Assembly: GCF_003201875.1 (NCBI RefSeq)
Contig: NZ_QJKD01000001.1
Location: forward strand, 434,001 to 498,000
Direction: 5' to 3'
Source of the DNA: Hungatella effluvii
Lineage (GTDB): Bacteria > Bacillota > Clostridia > Lachnospirales > Lachnospiraceae
Length of the DNA: 64,000 nucleotides
The stretch's first letter is position 1; each line of letters opens with the position of its first letter. Positions 1 through 8,853 of this stretch are shown here, one piece after another. The position numbers and the translations under genes are program-made. The notes under the pieces were generated by a model. That model was not told the origin of the DNA and made no database searches. It saw nothing but the letters and a program-made list of their open reading frames with translations.

Positions 1-1
1 G

Positions 2-1606
2 GCAGCCATTGCAGCGGCCGGGGAAGGAGCCAGAGTAATCGTAGCAGAAAAGGCCAACTCAAAGCGAAGCGGATCCGGTGCCACCGGAAACGATCATTTT
101 CTCTGCTACATCCCGTCGGTCCACGGTGATGATCCGGCGGAATTTATCAATGAAATGGAGGCATCGCAGATCGGTGGAAACAACGATATGGATCTTGTCC
201 GCAGATATGTTGCTGAATCGTTTGACCGCGTAAAGGACTGGGACCGCTGGGGTGTCGGAATGCGGGAGCATGGGGATTGGGAGTTCAACGGCCATGCAAA
301 ACCCGGCCATCTCCGCGTCTGGCTCAAATACGCAGGAAGGGAACAGAAACCAATCTTTACCCGTGAGGCGTTAAAGCGCGGCGTGACCATTCTAAACCAC
401 CATCCCTTTGCCGATGTCATTACCGACGGAAACAACCGGGTCGTTGGAGGAATCTGTATTGATGTCACAGACGAAGTTCCAAAAATGCAGGTGATACGGG
501 CAAAAAGTGTAGTTTTGGCCACTGGAAGCGTCAACCGGCTTTTCGGTTCCAAAACCATGGGTTGGATGTTCAATAACGCTGGCTGCCCTTCCGATGTCTG
601 TACCGGTAGGGCAGCCGCCTATCGCGCCGGTGCCAGACTTGTTAATCTGGACCGCACAGGAACAGGAGCTGGCTGCAAATATTTTAACCGCGGCGGTAAG
701 GCCACATGGCTGGGGGTATACAGTGATATTGAGGGGAAACCGTTAGGCCCCTTTGTAACAAAACCCTCGAAAGAATACGGCGATCTGGCCGGTGATATCT
801 GGCATGATATGTTCTCCATCAAGCGCCGCCAGGGGGAACCCGTATTTATGAACTGTTCCGAATGTACGGATGAACAGCTGGATTACATGCTCTGGGGGTT
901 AAGCAACGAGGGAAATGTAGGAACCCTGGATCATCTCGCTCTGGAAGGCTTTGACTTCCGAAAGCATATGGTAGAATTTGACTGTAAAGACGGCGGCAGT
1001 ATCGGCGGCGGCATTGATATTTCTGTTGACGCCCAGTGCACGGTTCACGGCCTCTTCGCCGCCGGGGATGAAACAGGAAACTTCCGGGCTGATATGGGCG
1101 GAGCAGCCACCTACGGACATATCGCCGGGATCAGCGCGGCCTGCTACAGCCATGGGCAGACTCCTTTCCCGGCAGAAGAAACGGAACTTGTGAAAGCCCG
1201 TGCAAATCATTACAGCGAAATCATCTCACGGGACGCCGATACTGCAACCCCCGACTGGAAGGAAATTAATGTAGCTATCCAGCAGGTCATGACCGACTAC
1301 TGCGGGCCGGAGGTAAGGAGCGAGCATATTCTCACTACCGGATTGAGTCACTTAAAACGGCTTCAGAAAAAGGCAGCCACAGTACACTGTGCGAACAGTC
1401 ATGAATTCATGCGCTGCCTGGAGGCCGAGGATCTGGCACTGTTGGGAGAACTCGCCTTTGTCAGTGCTATCGAGCGTAAGGAAACCCGAGGCAAACACAA
1501 TCGCGTCGATTACCCCTTCACCAACCCGCTGCTTAACAACAAATTTGTAACAGTCGAAAAAATAAACGGAATCCCCATCACCGGCTGGCGGGAAAAGCAC
1601 AAATAG
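2..1606 (+). CDS. AprA-like FAD flavoprotein subunit (5' partial)
   Basis: FAD-dependent oxidoreductase of the fumarate reductase / adenylylsulfate reductase alpha superfamily, presumably a cytoplasmic subunit passing electrons to or from the ferredoxin encoded next. The frame is open from the window edge, so the start and the first part of the FAD-binding fold lie outside; 534 residues are visible. The first visible residues (AAIAAAGEGARVIVAEKA) are the second half of the Rossmann FAD motif. Later come GGICIDVTDEVPK and VVLATGSVNRLFG (typical FAD-domain strand), AAGDETGNFRADMGGA (second FAD contact) and a helical C-terminal domain ending with DYPFTNPLL, which resembles the AprA end. The substrate cannot be told: no sat, qmo or sulfite reductase genes are in view, so true APS reductase is not claimed. 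Confident of superfamily, unsure of reaction. Confidence 0.82.
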   Translation, partial: AAIAAAGEGARVIVAEKANSKRSGSGATGNDHFLCYIPSVHGDDPAEFINEMEASQIGGNNDMDLVRRYVAESFDRVKDWDRWGVGMREHGDWEFNGHAKPGHLRVWLKYAGREQKPIFTREALKRGVTILNHHPFADVITDGNNRVVGGICIDVTDEVPKMQVIRAKSVVLATGSVNRLFGSKTMGWMFNNAGCPSDVCTGRAAAYRAGARLVNLDRTGTGAGCKYFNRGGKATWLGVYSDIEGKPLGPFVTKPSKEYGDLAGDIWHDMFSIKRRQGEPVFMNCSECTDEQLDYMLWGLSNEGNVGTLDHLALEGFDFRKHMVEFDCKDGGSIGGGIDISVDAQCTVHGLFAAGDETGNFRADMGGAATYGHIAGISAACYSHGQTPFPAEETELVKARANHYSEIISRDADTATPDWKEINVAIQQVMTDYCGPEVRSEHILTTGLSHLKRLQKKAATVHCANSHEFMRCLEAEDLALLGELAFVSAIERKETRGKHNRVDYPFTNPLLNNKFVTVEKINGIPITGWREKHK

Positions 1607-1623
1607 AAAGAGAGGTACGGATT

Positions 1624-1860
1624 ATGCCACCAATTATAGACAAAAAAAAATGTATTGGCTGCCATACCTGCGTCGATATCTGCCCTGTAGATGTCTATGG
1701 TCTGAAGCAGGCGAAAAAGCAGCCTCCCGTAATTCAATATCCGGACGAGTGCTGGCATTGCAATGCATGTGTCTTTGACTGCCCGGTGAAAGCCATCTCC
1801 TTACGGATACCAGCGCCCGCAGCCATGGTCTTTGTAAATGCACCAAAGAAAGAATCATAA
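1624..1860 (+). CDS. AprB-like two-cluster ferredoxin subunit
   Basis: Small 78-residue iron-sulfur protein, electron-transfer partner of the upstream flavoprotein. Two four-cysteine motifs are visible: CIGCHTCVDICP near residues 12-23 and CWHCNACVFDCP near residues 44-55, enough for two [4Fe-4S] clusters. The start ATG follows a GAGAGG ribosome site and lies 17 bases after the flavoprotein stop, so the two are cotranscribed. It is shorter than AprB of sulfate reducers, lacking the long C-terminal tail. The pairing of AprA-like and short AprB-like proteins occurs in non-sulfate-reducing Clostridia, where the substrate is generally unproven. Confidence 0.85.
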   Translation: MPPIIDKKKCIGCHTCVDICPVDVYGLKQAKKQPPVIQYPDECWHCNACVFDCPVKAISLRIPAPAAMVFVNAPKKES

Positions 1861-1861
1861 T

Positions 1862-1912
1862 AAAAAATGGTGTCATCTGCATTTTACCGTTGCAGACAGA
1901 CACCATTTTTTT
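1862..1912. terminator. bidirectional intrinsic terminator
   Basis: Stem AAAAAATGGTGTC (1862-1874) pairs with GACACCATTTTTT (1899-1911), and CTGCA/TGCAG extends it inward. An A-run on one side and a T-run on the other allow it to end both the flavoprotein operon (+) and the converging amino-acid ABC operon (-). Confidence 0.85.
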
Positions 1913-1953
1913 CATTTATTTCTTAATCACTTACATTACGTCACAATTTTTCT

Positions 1954-2709
1954 TTACAAAACCTTGCCTAAAAAGCCCTTAAGCCTCTCATTCTCCGGAT
2001 GCTCGAAGAATTCCTTCGGTTCATTCTCCTCCAGAAAGTATCCGCCGTCCATGAACATGACGCGGGTGGCAACTTCTCTGGCGAAGCCCATCTCATGGGT
2101 AACCACTACCATGGTCATCTTCTCGTTCGCCAAATCCCTCATAACGTTTAACACCTCGCCTACCATCTCAGGGTCGAGTGCAGACGTCGGTTCGTCAAAG
2201 AGCATGACGTCCGGGTTCATACACAGGGCACGGACAATGGCGATTCGCTGCTTCTGTCCGCCGGATAACTGGTTCGGATATGCATTGCACCGGTCCGCTA
2301 AGCCGACCTTGTCGAGGAGCGCCATGGCCTGGTTCTTTGCCTCCTCCTCGCTCCGTCCCTGAAGCTTCACCGGCGCCAGGGTCAGATTCTTTAAGATCGT
2401 CATGTGCGGAAACAGGTTGAACTGCTGGAACACCATCCCCATCTTCTGGCGGTGGCGGTCGATATCCGTCTTCTTATCGGTAATATCAGTTCCCTCAAAC
2501 AGGATATGGCCCGATGTCGTCTCCTCCAGTCTGTTTAAACAGCGGAGAAAGGTACTCTTTCCAGATCCGGAGGGTCCGATTACACACACGACGTCACCTT
2601 TGTAGATGTCAACCGTGATGTCCTTTAAGACTTCCATGCTTCCGAATTTCTTGCCTAAGTTCTGTACCTGAATCAGAGGCTTTTCTATACGATTTTCTCT
2701 AGTGCTCAC
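1954..2709 (-). CDS. Polar amino-acid ABC transporter ATP-binding protein
   Basis: ATPase of a PAAT-family amino-acid importer (GlnQ/HisP type), 251 residues, peripheral on the cytoplasmic face. Walker [10 protein letters not shown] near residue 43, signature [11 protein letters not shown], Walker [14 protein letters not shown] and the switch His in [10 protein letters not shown] are all intact. It is the last gene of a binding protein-permease-ATPase operon, and its start overlaps the permease end by 11 bases, suggesting translational coupling. Specificity cannot be read from this subunit. Confidence 0.95.
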   Translation of the reverse strand: MSTRENRIEKPLIQVQNLGKKFGSMEVLKDITVDIYKGDVVCVIGPSGSGKSTFLRCLNRLEETTSGHILFEGTDITDKKTDIDRHRQKMGMVFQQFNLFPHMTILKNLTLAPVKLQGRSEEEAKNQAMALLDKVGLADRCNAYPNQLSGGQKQRIAIVRALCMNPDVMLFDEPTSALDPEMVGEVLNVMRDLANEKMTMVVVTHEMGFAREVATRVMFMDGGYFLEENEPKEFFEHPENERLKGFLGKVL

Positions 2710-3391
2710 TTCTGCGCAGCCTCCTCTCCAGTAATTTTACAAGGTAAGAAAATATCATAACCATGCAAAGATAAATCAGTGCCACCGCGATCAGCGGCAT
2801 AAACGCGGAATACGTACGGCTCTTGATGATGTCGCCGCCCTTCGTCAGATCCTGCAGACCGATGTAACCGGCTACGGAAGTCTCCTTCAGCAGCACGATA
2901 AACTCGTTGGCCAGCGTCGGAACCACGTTTTTAAACGCCTGCGGCATGATGATATACCACATGGTCTGCGCGTAGTTAAAGCCTAAGCTCCGCCCGGCCT
3001 CAAACTGGCCTCTCTCGATGGAGCTGATGCCGCTTCGGAAGATTTCGGCCACGTAGGCGCCGGAGTTGATGCCGAAGGCCAGAATCGCCGTCGGGACCAT
3101 ACCCGGATTAACCGTGACAAAGACAACAAAATATACGATCATCAGCTGAACAACCACCGGCGTTCCGCGGATTACCGTCAGATATACGCTGCAGACTGCA
3201 TTCAGTATCTTCAGCCTGTGAGTGTTCTCGTAAGTAGAACGGATAATTGCAACCAGAAATCCCAGCACGATTCCGATGAGAACTGCAAAAAATGTAATTT
3301 TCAGAGTATTCTGCAGCCCATCCGTGATGTATTTCCAGCGGTTGTCCTCTATAAAATTCTGATAAAAGTCAGCGACTAATTTTTCCCACAT
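2699..3391 (-). CDS. Polar amino-acid ABC transporter permease
   Basis: 230-residue membrane subunit of the same importer (GlnP/HisMQ family). Hydrophobic segments are visible near residues 28-50, 70-95 and 195-218. The cytoplasmic coupling helix region reads [20 protein letters not shown], the family's EAA motif that contacts the ATPase. There is one permease only, so the complex would use a homodimer. It lies 17 bases downstream of the binding-protein gene and overlaps the ATPase gene. Confidence 0.95.
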   Translation of the reverse strand: MWEKLVADFYQNFIEDNRWKYITDGLQNTLKITFFAVLIGIVLGFLVAIIRSTYENTHRLKILNAVCSVYLTVIRGTPVVVQLMIVYFVVFVTVNPGMVPTAILAFGINSGAYVAEIFRSGISSIERGQFEAGRSLGFNYAQTMWYIIMPQAFKNVVPTLANEFIVLLKETSVAGYIGLQDLTKGGDIIKSRTYSAFMPLIAVALIYLCMVMIFSYLVKLLERRLRRSEH

Positions 3392-3408
3392 GGCACTCTT
3401 CCTTTATA

Positions 3409-4254
3409 TTATTCTGCGGTAATATACTTATCAACGATCTTCTGTAACTCGCCGGATTCCTTTAATTCCTTGATCGCGGCATTCATCTTCTCAAGCAGTT
3501 CGGTGTTGCCCTTCTTTACAGCGATTGCATACTCTTCCTCTGTAAATGCTTCGTCTAAGATCTTTAAGCCTTCGTTTTCCTTCACGAATACCTTCGCAGG
3601 CTCACGGTCGATGATAACCGCGTCGATCTTGCCCTGGTTTAAGGCCATAACAGCTTCCATGCCCTTGTTAAATCTCTGTACTTCCGCGTTCTCGATGTCG
3701 TCCGCGTAGATATCGCCGGTTGTACCGGTCTGAACACCGATCTTCTTGCCTGTTAAATCATCGGGAGAAGCGATCGGGCTGTCTGTTTTAACAATGATTA
3801 CCTGAGCTGCCTGTGCGTAGGTATCGGTAAAGTCCACATTCTTTAAACGGTCTTCGTTTACAGTCATACCAGCTGCCGCAAAATCAGCCTTTCCAGACTG
3901 GATCGCCGGAATCAGAGAATCGAATGCCATATCCTGGATCTCCAGTTCCACTCCCATCTGCTCAGCGACTGCTCTTGCAATATCGGCATCAATACCAACA
4001 ATGGTGTCGTTCTCGTGGTACTCATATGGCGGGAACTCAGCGTTCGTTACCATAACGATCTTGCCGCCGGTGCTTTCTGTCTTCTCGGCCGCTGCCGCTG
4101 AGGTATCAGCCGCATCTGCTGCCGTGGTATCTGCTGTTGTTGTGGTTTCTGCTGCCGCTGTTGTTGTTTCTGTAGCGGATTTTGAACTTCCGCAGGCGGT
4201 AAGTGCCGCTGCCATGCATACGGCCGCCGCAAGTACTATTACATTCTTTTTCAT
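3409..4254 (-). CDS. Polar amino-acid ABC transporter substrate-binding lipoprotein
   Basis: Family 3 extracellular solute-binding protein, 281 residues, first gene of the transporter operon. The signal peptide ends in a lipobox (LTACGSS) with Cys at about residue 21, so the mature protein is membrane-anchored. An Ala/Thr-rich low-complexity linker (residues 25-62) separates the anchor from the bilobed SBP_bac_3 domain starting near GGKIVMVTNAEFPPYEY. IVGIDADIARAVAEQMGVE and LTGKKIGVQTGTTGD are family-typical ligand-side segments. The start ATG follows an AGGAGGA site. The ligand is probably a polar or charged amino acid, which is not determinable here. Confidence 0.95.
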   Translation of the reverse strand: MKKNVIVLAAAVCMAAALTACGSSKSATETTTAAAETTTTADTTAADAADTSAAAAEKTESTGGKIVMVTNAEFPPYEYHENDTIVGIDADIARAVAEQMGVELEIQDMAFDSLIPAIQSGKADFAAAGMTVNEDRLKNVDFTDTYAQAAQVIIVKTDSPIASPDDLTGKKIGVQTGTTGDIYADDIENAEVQRFNKGMEAVMALNQGKIDAVIIDREPAKVFVKENEGLKILDEAFTEEEYAIAVKKGNTELLEKMNAAIKELKESGELQKIVDKYITAE

Positions 4255-4317
4255 AATGAATCCTCCTCATTATATGCACTTTTTTTGCATAAATATAGAA
4301 ATAAGTATCAGTTATAC

Positions 4318-4345
4318 ATTATATAGCATTTTTGAAATTATTCAA
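4318..4345 (-). promoter_or_regulatory. sigma-A promoter of the amino-acid ABC operon
   Basis: On the minus strand TTGAAT (4340-4345) and TATAAT (4318-4323) are separated by 16 bases, about 65 bases upstream of the binding-protein ATG at 4254. The rest of 4346-4469 is AT-rich with no gene seen. Confidence 0.7.
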
Positions 4346-4469
4346 GTCTTATTTTATCTGGATTCTCAGTGACTTATCCCTTTATGGCTGGTGGAAAGTG
4401 AAAAAAGATGGCCGGAATATTTATAATATTATAAAAATCCTGAAAAATTCCGCCTGTTTATGCAAAAAG

Positions 4470-4505
4470 CGCCTGGAAATCCTTTCCATTGGCGGATTCC
4501 AGGCG
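4470..4505 (-). terminator. terminator downstream of the glycosidase operon
   Basis: CGCCTGGAAATCC pairs with GGATTCCAGGCG (one bulged A). On the minus strand the stem is followed by GCTTTTTGC, so it would end transcription leaving the glycosidase gene (stop at 4623). Confidence 0.75.
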
Positions 4506-4622
4506 TTTGAAGAAGTAGTATTACGTTTTATGTAAATGGTATTGCTGTTTCATATTATAAATAGATTTGTTTTATAAAACTGCTTTCATGAATCTGATTT
4601 ATAACTTTCTTTAAGTTTATGA

Positions 4623-6926
4623 TCATGATGTCTCTATTTTGACTTTCTGATCCGGCTTTAAGACTGTCTGTATTTTTACTGCACGTTTTCCCAGGAATTC
4701 TGTCTCTTCAAATTCCGCTATCTTTCCGCTGTCCGTAAATTTCGGTATACCATCGGTGATCAGGGTAAGCACCAGGGTCACCTGATGATCCACGCGGCTT
4801 GTCACCGACGCGGTCACCGCATCTGCCGTTTTCCGGTAAGTAAAATCAAACTTGCCGCTTCCTGTCCTAGCATCGTTCCATTCAAAGCTGCTGCCCGGCG
4901 AAAATGGCTCGAAATTCAGAGTCTTCGACGGAGCGTCGTACCGGACTCCCAGAATCTGTGTCATAAAGAGGCTGGCAAATACTCCGGCCGCCCAGCCGCA
5001 TTTCCCGCAGCAGTTCAGCCTGACTACGTCGCCGGTCTTCGTATCGCATTTGTATGGCCACCACCACCAGGAACCGTCCAGATCACAGAGGCGTTTCAGC
5101 TCTGTCATATAGCCTCTTTCCCCATTCATGGTCTCCTCATCCACAACTCCGGAAAATGCTGTGGTGTAACCTGGGAAAGTTGCACCGGACTCATGGCCCC
5201 ATTTGATGCCGCGGCACTCGGTTCCGTAGGTCGGATTTTCTTCACTGGCAGAAAATCTGGCATAATTTCTCACAACAGGATCGTCATACGTCTTATATCC
5301 GTAAAATGGAATCAGCGTCGTATCAGACTCTTCCCCGTCATGCATCATCAGGTTGATCTCATCTCCATTTATTATATCGGGATAAAATGTGAGAGCCTGA
5401 TCCACATACTTCTTCTCATACTCTGATATCGGATAGCGCGTCTGCGTCTCAGGTGTCAGTCCGCCGATCCCCTCTAAGTACTGGGGGCCAAACCTGCCGT
5501 CGGTCACCATGTAGGTCTCGATGGCCTTTTTAATCTCACCGGCAATTTCCCCGTATTTCTTCTGTTTCTCCTGGTCTTCAAACACCTCGCCCATCAGCCG
5601 CGCCATGCCGTTAAAAGCCTTCCACGCGCAGATATTCGATCCGGTATGGTATTTTCCCAAGGCGAGCGCATCGGATATCCACACGGTCGAAAACAGCCAC
5701 ACGTCCCCCTCCTTTAACGCCAGCACCTCTTCTAAAATCTCTTCAAAGACTTCCACAGTCTCCCGGTGGGTCAGGAAAAATTCTCTGTCCGCCGTCGCTT
5801 CGTAATACAGGACTCCCATTAAGACAGAGGTCAGGGAATTACTCAAAGAATGGGCCGCTCCCCCCTGGTATTTCGATCCCTCCGGACGAATCCCATGCTC
5901 TGTAAACCACAGGCAGGACTGACGGAAGAAGTCGGGATTCAGCACGCTGAGAGGGAGACTGGAATAGTACATGTCTTTCATCCATATCTGTCTCGTAGCC
6001 GGAAATGTACCCCAGTTGGAACCGCAGATCGCGCCGTCTCTGTCCATACCGAAAGCCGAGATTCCCTGGTATACGGCACGTTCGAAGATGGCGGCGGTCA
6101 GCGGATCCCCATCCATCTTTAAGATGCCCAGCATCCCCCGGAAGCAGGAAAGCGTCTCATTCAGCCAGTGAAGTGTCCCCGCCTCTTCGATCTCTTTTAC
6201 TGCGCCGCTCTCGCCGGGTGCGTAGATTACCATGGGGAACCACGCGCCGCCCCCTTTTTTTAAGTGGAATGGAACTGCCGGTGTAGTCTGGCCGGATTCG
6301 CTCATCTGTCCCGCTTCTGTCATCGCCCCGCATTCCACCATCTTCCCACTGGCGTCGGGAATGGTAAAATAATCCTTATCCGGGGAAAAGTCTGGCGGAA
6401 TCACGGTTCCCTTTACATCACCGTCTGTTGTATTTTCCAGATACAGCCCGTATACGAGGGCGCGCGGCCTTCTTTTGCCATCGGCTGAAATGGGTGCGTA
6501 CGAAAGGACCGTAGCGGTGAGGCGGGGATGGGTAAAGGCTGCTCTCGGGATCAGGTTTTCCGCCAGATCGGACTGACACGGCAGAGAGCCGTCTCGAAGG
6601 GACACCTCCTGCCCCTCCACTGTCAGTCTGAAATAGAACGGGCCTGCCTGACCGAAGTCTTTGGAGACCCACACACCCGGGATATCATCACAGGTGTAAC
6701 AGCCCCGGTAAAAGGTCACAGTCTTCAGAGTTCCGAACTCGTCTGCATTTGCAAGGACCTTGTTATTGGATATATCATAGGAAAATGTTTCGTCCGGCAG
6801 CTTCTTCGCATAATAGCTTTCCCGGTTTCCGCATTCATATTGACCGTCCTTTACAGCGACGGAAAAAAACGGATTGACTGGTGCATGAACCATGTCTTTG
6901 ATACTTGTAATGATATCTGTAATCAT
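4623..6926 (-). CDS. Six-hairpin (alpha/alpha barrel) glycoside hydrolase, family unassigned
   Basis: Large cytoplasmic protein (767 residues, no signal peptide) resembling six-hairpin glycosidases. The N-terminal ~250 residues look like a beta-sandwich cap. The centre carries barrel-type segments (RQIWMKDMYYSSLPL, near residues 320-335; GSNICAWKAFNGMARL) with candidate acids. The C-terminus holds CGWAAGVFASLFMTQILGV and the sheet following 'ktLnfePFSP', as in debranching or GH94/GH116-like enzymes. I cannot place it in a CAZy family. ATG at 6926 is chosen because GGAGGAG lies 6 bases upstream; a TTG five codons earlier has no site. It is the last gene of a binding protein-permease-permease-hydrolase operon, so it probably hydrolyses an imported oligosaccharide. 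Confidence 0.72.
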   Translation of the reverse strand: MITDIITSIKDMVHAPVNPFFSVAVKDGQYECGNRESYYAKKLPDETFSYDISNNKVLANADEFGTLKTVTFYRGCYTCDDIPGVWVSKDFGQAGPFYFRLTVEGQEVSLRDGSLPCQSDLAENLIPRAAFTHPRLTATVLSYAPISADGKRRPRALVYGLYLENTTDGDVKGTVIPPDFSPDKDYFTIPDASGKMVECGAMTEAGQMSESGQTTPAVPFHLKKGGGAWFPMVIYAPGESGAVKEIEEAGTLHWLNETLSCFRGMLGILKMDGDPLTAAIFERAVYQGISAFGMDRDGAICGSNWGTFPATRQIWMKDMYYSSLPLSVLNPDFFRQSCLWFTEHGIRPEGSKYQGGAAHSLSNSLTSVLMGVLYYEATADREFFLTHRETVEVFEEILEEVLALKEGDVWLFSTVWISDALALGKYHTGSNICAWKAFNGMARLMGEVFEDQEKQKKYGEIAGEIKKAIETYMVTDGRFGPQYLEGIGGLTPETQTRYPISEYEKKYVDQALTFYPDIINGDEINLMMHDGEESDTTLIPFYGYKTYDDPVVRNYARFSASEENPTYGTECRGIKWGHESGATFPGYTTAFSGVVDEETMNGERGYMTELKRLCDLDGSWWWWPYKCDTKTGDVVRLNCCGKCGWAAGVFASLFMTQILGVRYDAPSKTLNFEPFSPGSSFEWNDARTGSGKFDFTYRKTADAVTASVTSRVDHQVTLVLTLITDGIPKFTDSGKIAEFEETEFLGKRAVKIQTVLKPDQKVKIETS

Positions 6927-6976
6927 GTTTATCTCCTCCAAAATTGTTATCTGACGCTCTTATCGTGTTCACATTC

Positions 6977-7822
6977 TCAGCCCTTGACGCCCGACATGGT
7001 GATTCCTTCGATTAAATACCTCTGTCCGACGATGAATACCAGAATAACGGGTATCAATACGAGGCAGGCGGCCGCCATCATCAAATGCCACTCTGAACGG
7101 TAGGAACCGGTAAAGAGCTGAAGTCCCAGTGCCACCGTGTACTTTGCCTCATCATTTAAATAGACCAGAGGTCCCAGAAAATCGTTCCATGTGTTCATGA
7201 AGGTAAAGAGTCCTACCACAGCCAGGGATGGCTTTGTAATCGGCAGTATAATCCTGGTAAAGATCTGAAAATGGCTGGCGCCGTCTAAATATGCCGCCTC
7301 ATCGAAATCCTTTGGAATCGTCATATAGAACTGACGCAGCAAAAAAATATAGAATGCTCCGCCGCCGAACCAGGCCGGGGCAATGAGCGGCACAAAGCTG
7401 TTGGTAAATCCGATCGCCCTCCACATCAGGAAGGTCGGAATGAGGGTAACTGCAAACGGCAGCATCATACTGGCCATGATGCAGGCAAATACCACATTTC
7501 TCCCTTTCCACTTGATTCTGGCCAGTCCGTAGGCACAGATGGAGCTGGTAAGCATCGACCCGGCCACGACCAGAGCCGCGATGAAGAGGGAATTTCTGTA
7601 ATACGTAAAGAACGGCAGAACCTCAAATACCTTCTTATAGTTCGACCACATCAGCTTATCCGGTACCCATTTGACCGGCACCATAAAGATTTCTACGGGA
7701 GTCATAAGGGAACTTCTCACCATCCAGACCAGAGGTACGATGCAGAAGAGGCTGCCTGTAACCAGCACTGCGTATGTAATCAGCTTTCCGACTGTTTTCT
7801 TCGTTTTTGCACTCAACATCAC
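6977..7822 (-). CDS. Carbohydrate ABC transporter permease (MalG type)
   Basis: 281-residue inner-membrane permease of the CUT1 sugar importer family. Six hydrophobic segments are recognisable, beginning with TYAVLVTGSLFCIVPLVWMV. The EAA coupling loop reads EAAYLDGASHFQIFTRIILP near residues 180-200. The C-terminal 'GITMSGVKG' ending is typical of MalG-like proteins. Its start overlaps the end of the partner permease by 4 bases. No ATPase gene is in the operon, as usual for Clostridia sharing one MsmK/UgpC-type ATPase across several importers. Confidence 0.94.
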   Translation of the reverse strand: MMLSAKTKKTVGKLITYAVLVTGSLFCIVPLVWMVRSSLMTPVEIFMVPVKWVPDKLMWSNYKKVFEVLPFFTYYRNSLFIAALVVAGSMLTSSICAYGLARIKWKGRNVVFACIMASMMLPFAVTLIPTFLMWRAIGFTNSFVPLIAPAWFGGGAFYIFLLRQFYMTIPKDFDEAAYLDGASHFQIFTRIILPITKPSLAVVGLFTFMNTWNDFLGPLVYLNDEAKYTVALGLQLFTGSYRSEWHLMMAAACLVLIPVILVFIVGQRYLIEGITMSGVKG

Positions 7823-8724
7823 TCACCTCCATAGTAGACCCATCGGTTCTGAAACTTGAACAGAATTGCGGTCAGTATCATAATGATCACGAACAGGATC
7901 CAGGCGATTGCACAGGAATTGCCCATGCGCATAAACTGAAAGGATTCCCGGTATAGATAATACACGTAAAAGAGGCTGGCATTGTTGGGCCCCCCCTGCG
8001 TCATGACGTAGGACTGGGTGAAAATCTGGAATCCATTGATAAAGCCCATTACCACATTGTAAAAAATAGTCGGAGTCATGATGGGAACGATGACATGGAA
8101 CAGCTTTGCCATCACACCGCCGCCATCGATCTCCACGGCCTCGATCAGCTGCCTCGGAACATCCTGCATACCGGCCAGAAAGATTACCATGGTGGAACCC
8201 GTTGTCCACAGGTTGACGAATACCAGGGTCGGTAAAACTGTGGATTCCGAGGACAGCCATTTATTCGGCGGCAGTCCCACCGCTTTTAGCAGGGTGTTGG
8301 CTAGACCCACGTCCGGATTGAATATCCACATCCAGATCGCGCCCATAGCTACGATCGGAATGATGGAGGGCAGATAAAAAAGTGTTCTGAAAAGCCCCTT
8401 CCCCTTTACGCTTTTGTTTAAAAGTGACGCGATTAAAAATGCAAATATGATCGATGTAGGGACGGAAAGGACTACGTAGATGACTGTCACAGTCAGTGAT
8501 TTATAGAAGTAGGGATCCTGCCCTGCAAACAGCCGCACATAATTATCGACGCCTACAAAATGACTCTCCTTCACAATGCTGTAGTCCGAAAAGCTCATAA
8601 TAAAGCTGATAATCATCGGTATTGCGGCAAAAAAAAGAAAGCCCAGGATACAGGGAAGGCAGAACAGAAAGCCGGCCACGTTTTCACGCTTTTCCCTGTG
8701 GGTCATCTTGATTTTTTCTTTCAT
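7819..8724 (-). CDS. Carbohydrate ABC transporter permease (MalF/UgpA type)
   Basis: 301-residue partner permease. The first hydrophobic segment is FLFCLPCILGFLFFAAIPMI near residues 17-37, and further membrane segments follow. The EAA loop reads EAVEIDGGGVMAKLFHVIVP near residues 198-218. It lies between the binding protein (129-base gap holding a GC-rich hairpin) and the MalG-type permease, with which it overlaps. It imports an unidentified sugar together with the 8854-10284 binding protein. Confidence 0.94.
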   Translation of the reverse strand: MKEKIKMTHREKRENVAGFLFCLPCILGFLFFAAIPMIISFIMSFSDYSIVKESHFVGVDNYVRLFAGQDPYFYKSLTVTVIYVVLSVPTSIIFAFLIASLLNKSVKGKGLFRTLFYLPSIIPIVAMGAIWMWIFNPDVGLANTLLKAVGLPPNKWLSSESTVLPTLVFVNLWTTGSTMVIFLAGMQDVPRQLIEAVEIDGGGVMAKLFHVIVPIMTPTIFYNVVMGFINGFQIFTQSYVMTQGGPNNASLFYVYYLYRESFQFMRMGNSCAIAWILFVIIMILTAILFKFQNRWVYYGGE

Positions 8725-8754
8725 AGTGATACCTCCTGTCTCCGGCCGGACCGC

Positions 8755-8771
8755 CCCGCCGGTAAGGCGGG
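8755..8771 (-). terminator. GC-rich intercistronic hairpin after binding-protein gene
   Basis: CCCGCC and GGCGGG around a GGTAA loop, extended by flanking CCGCC/GGCCGCC. There is no T-run, so an mRNA-stabilising or partially attenuating stem that keeps binding protein in excess over permeases is more likely than a full stop. Confidence 0.5.
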
Positions 8772-8853
8772 CCGCCCTCTTCTAAATGACGGCCCGCATG
8801 CCGGGATTACCTCATCCGCTGTGGTCTGTGCGGCAATCCTGCTATGTATTTCA

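Noticed and set aside
1..1860. True dissimilatory APS reductase
   Set aside because: No sat, qmo or dsr genes in view and the beta subunit is short; only the superfamily is claimed.
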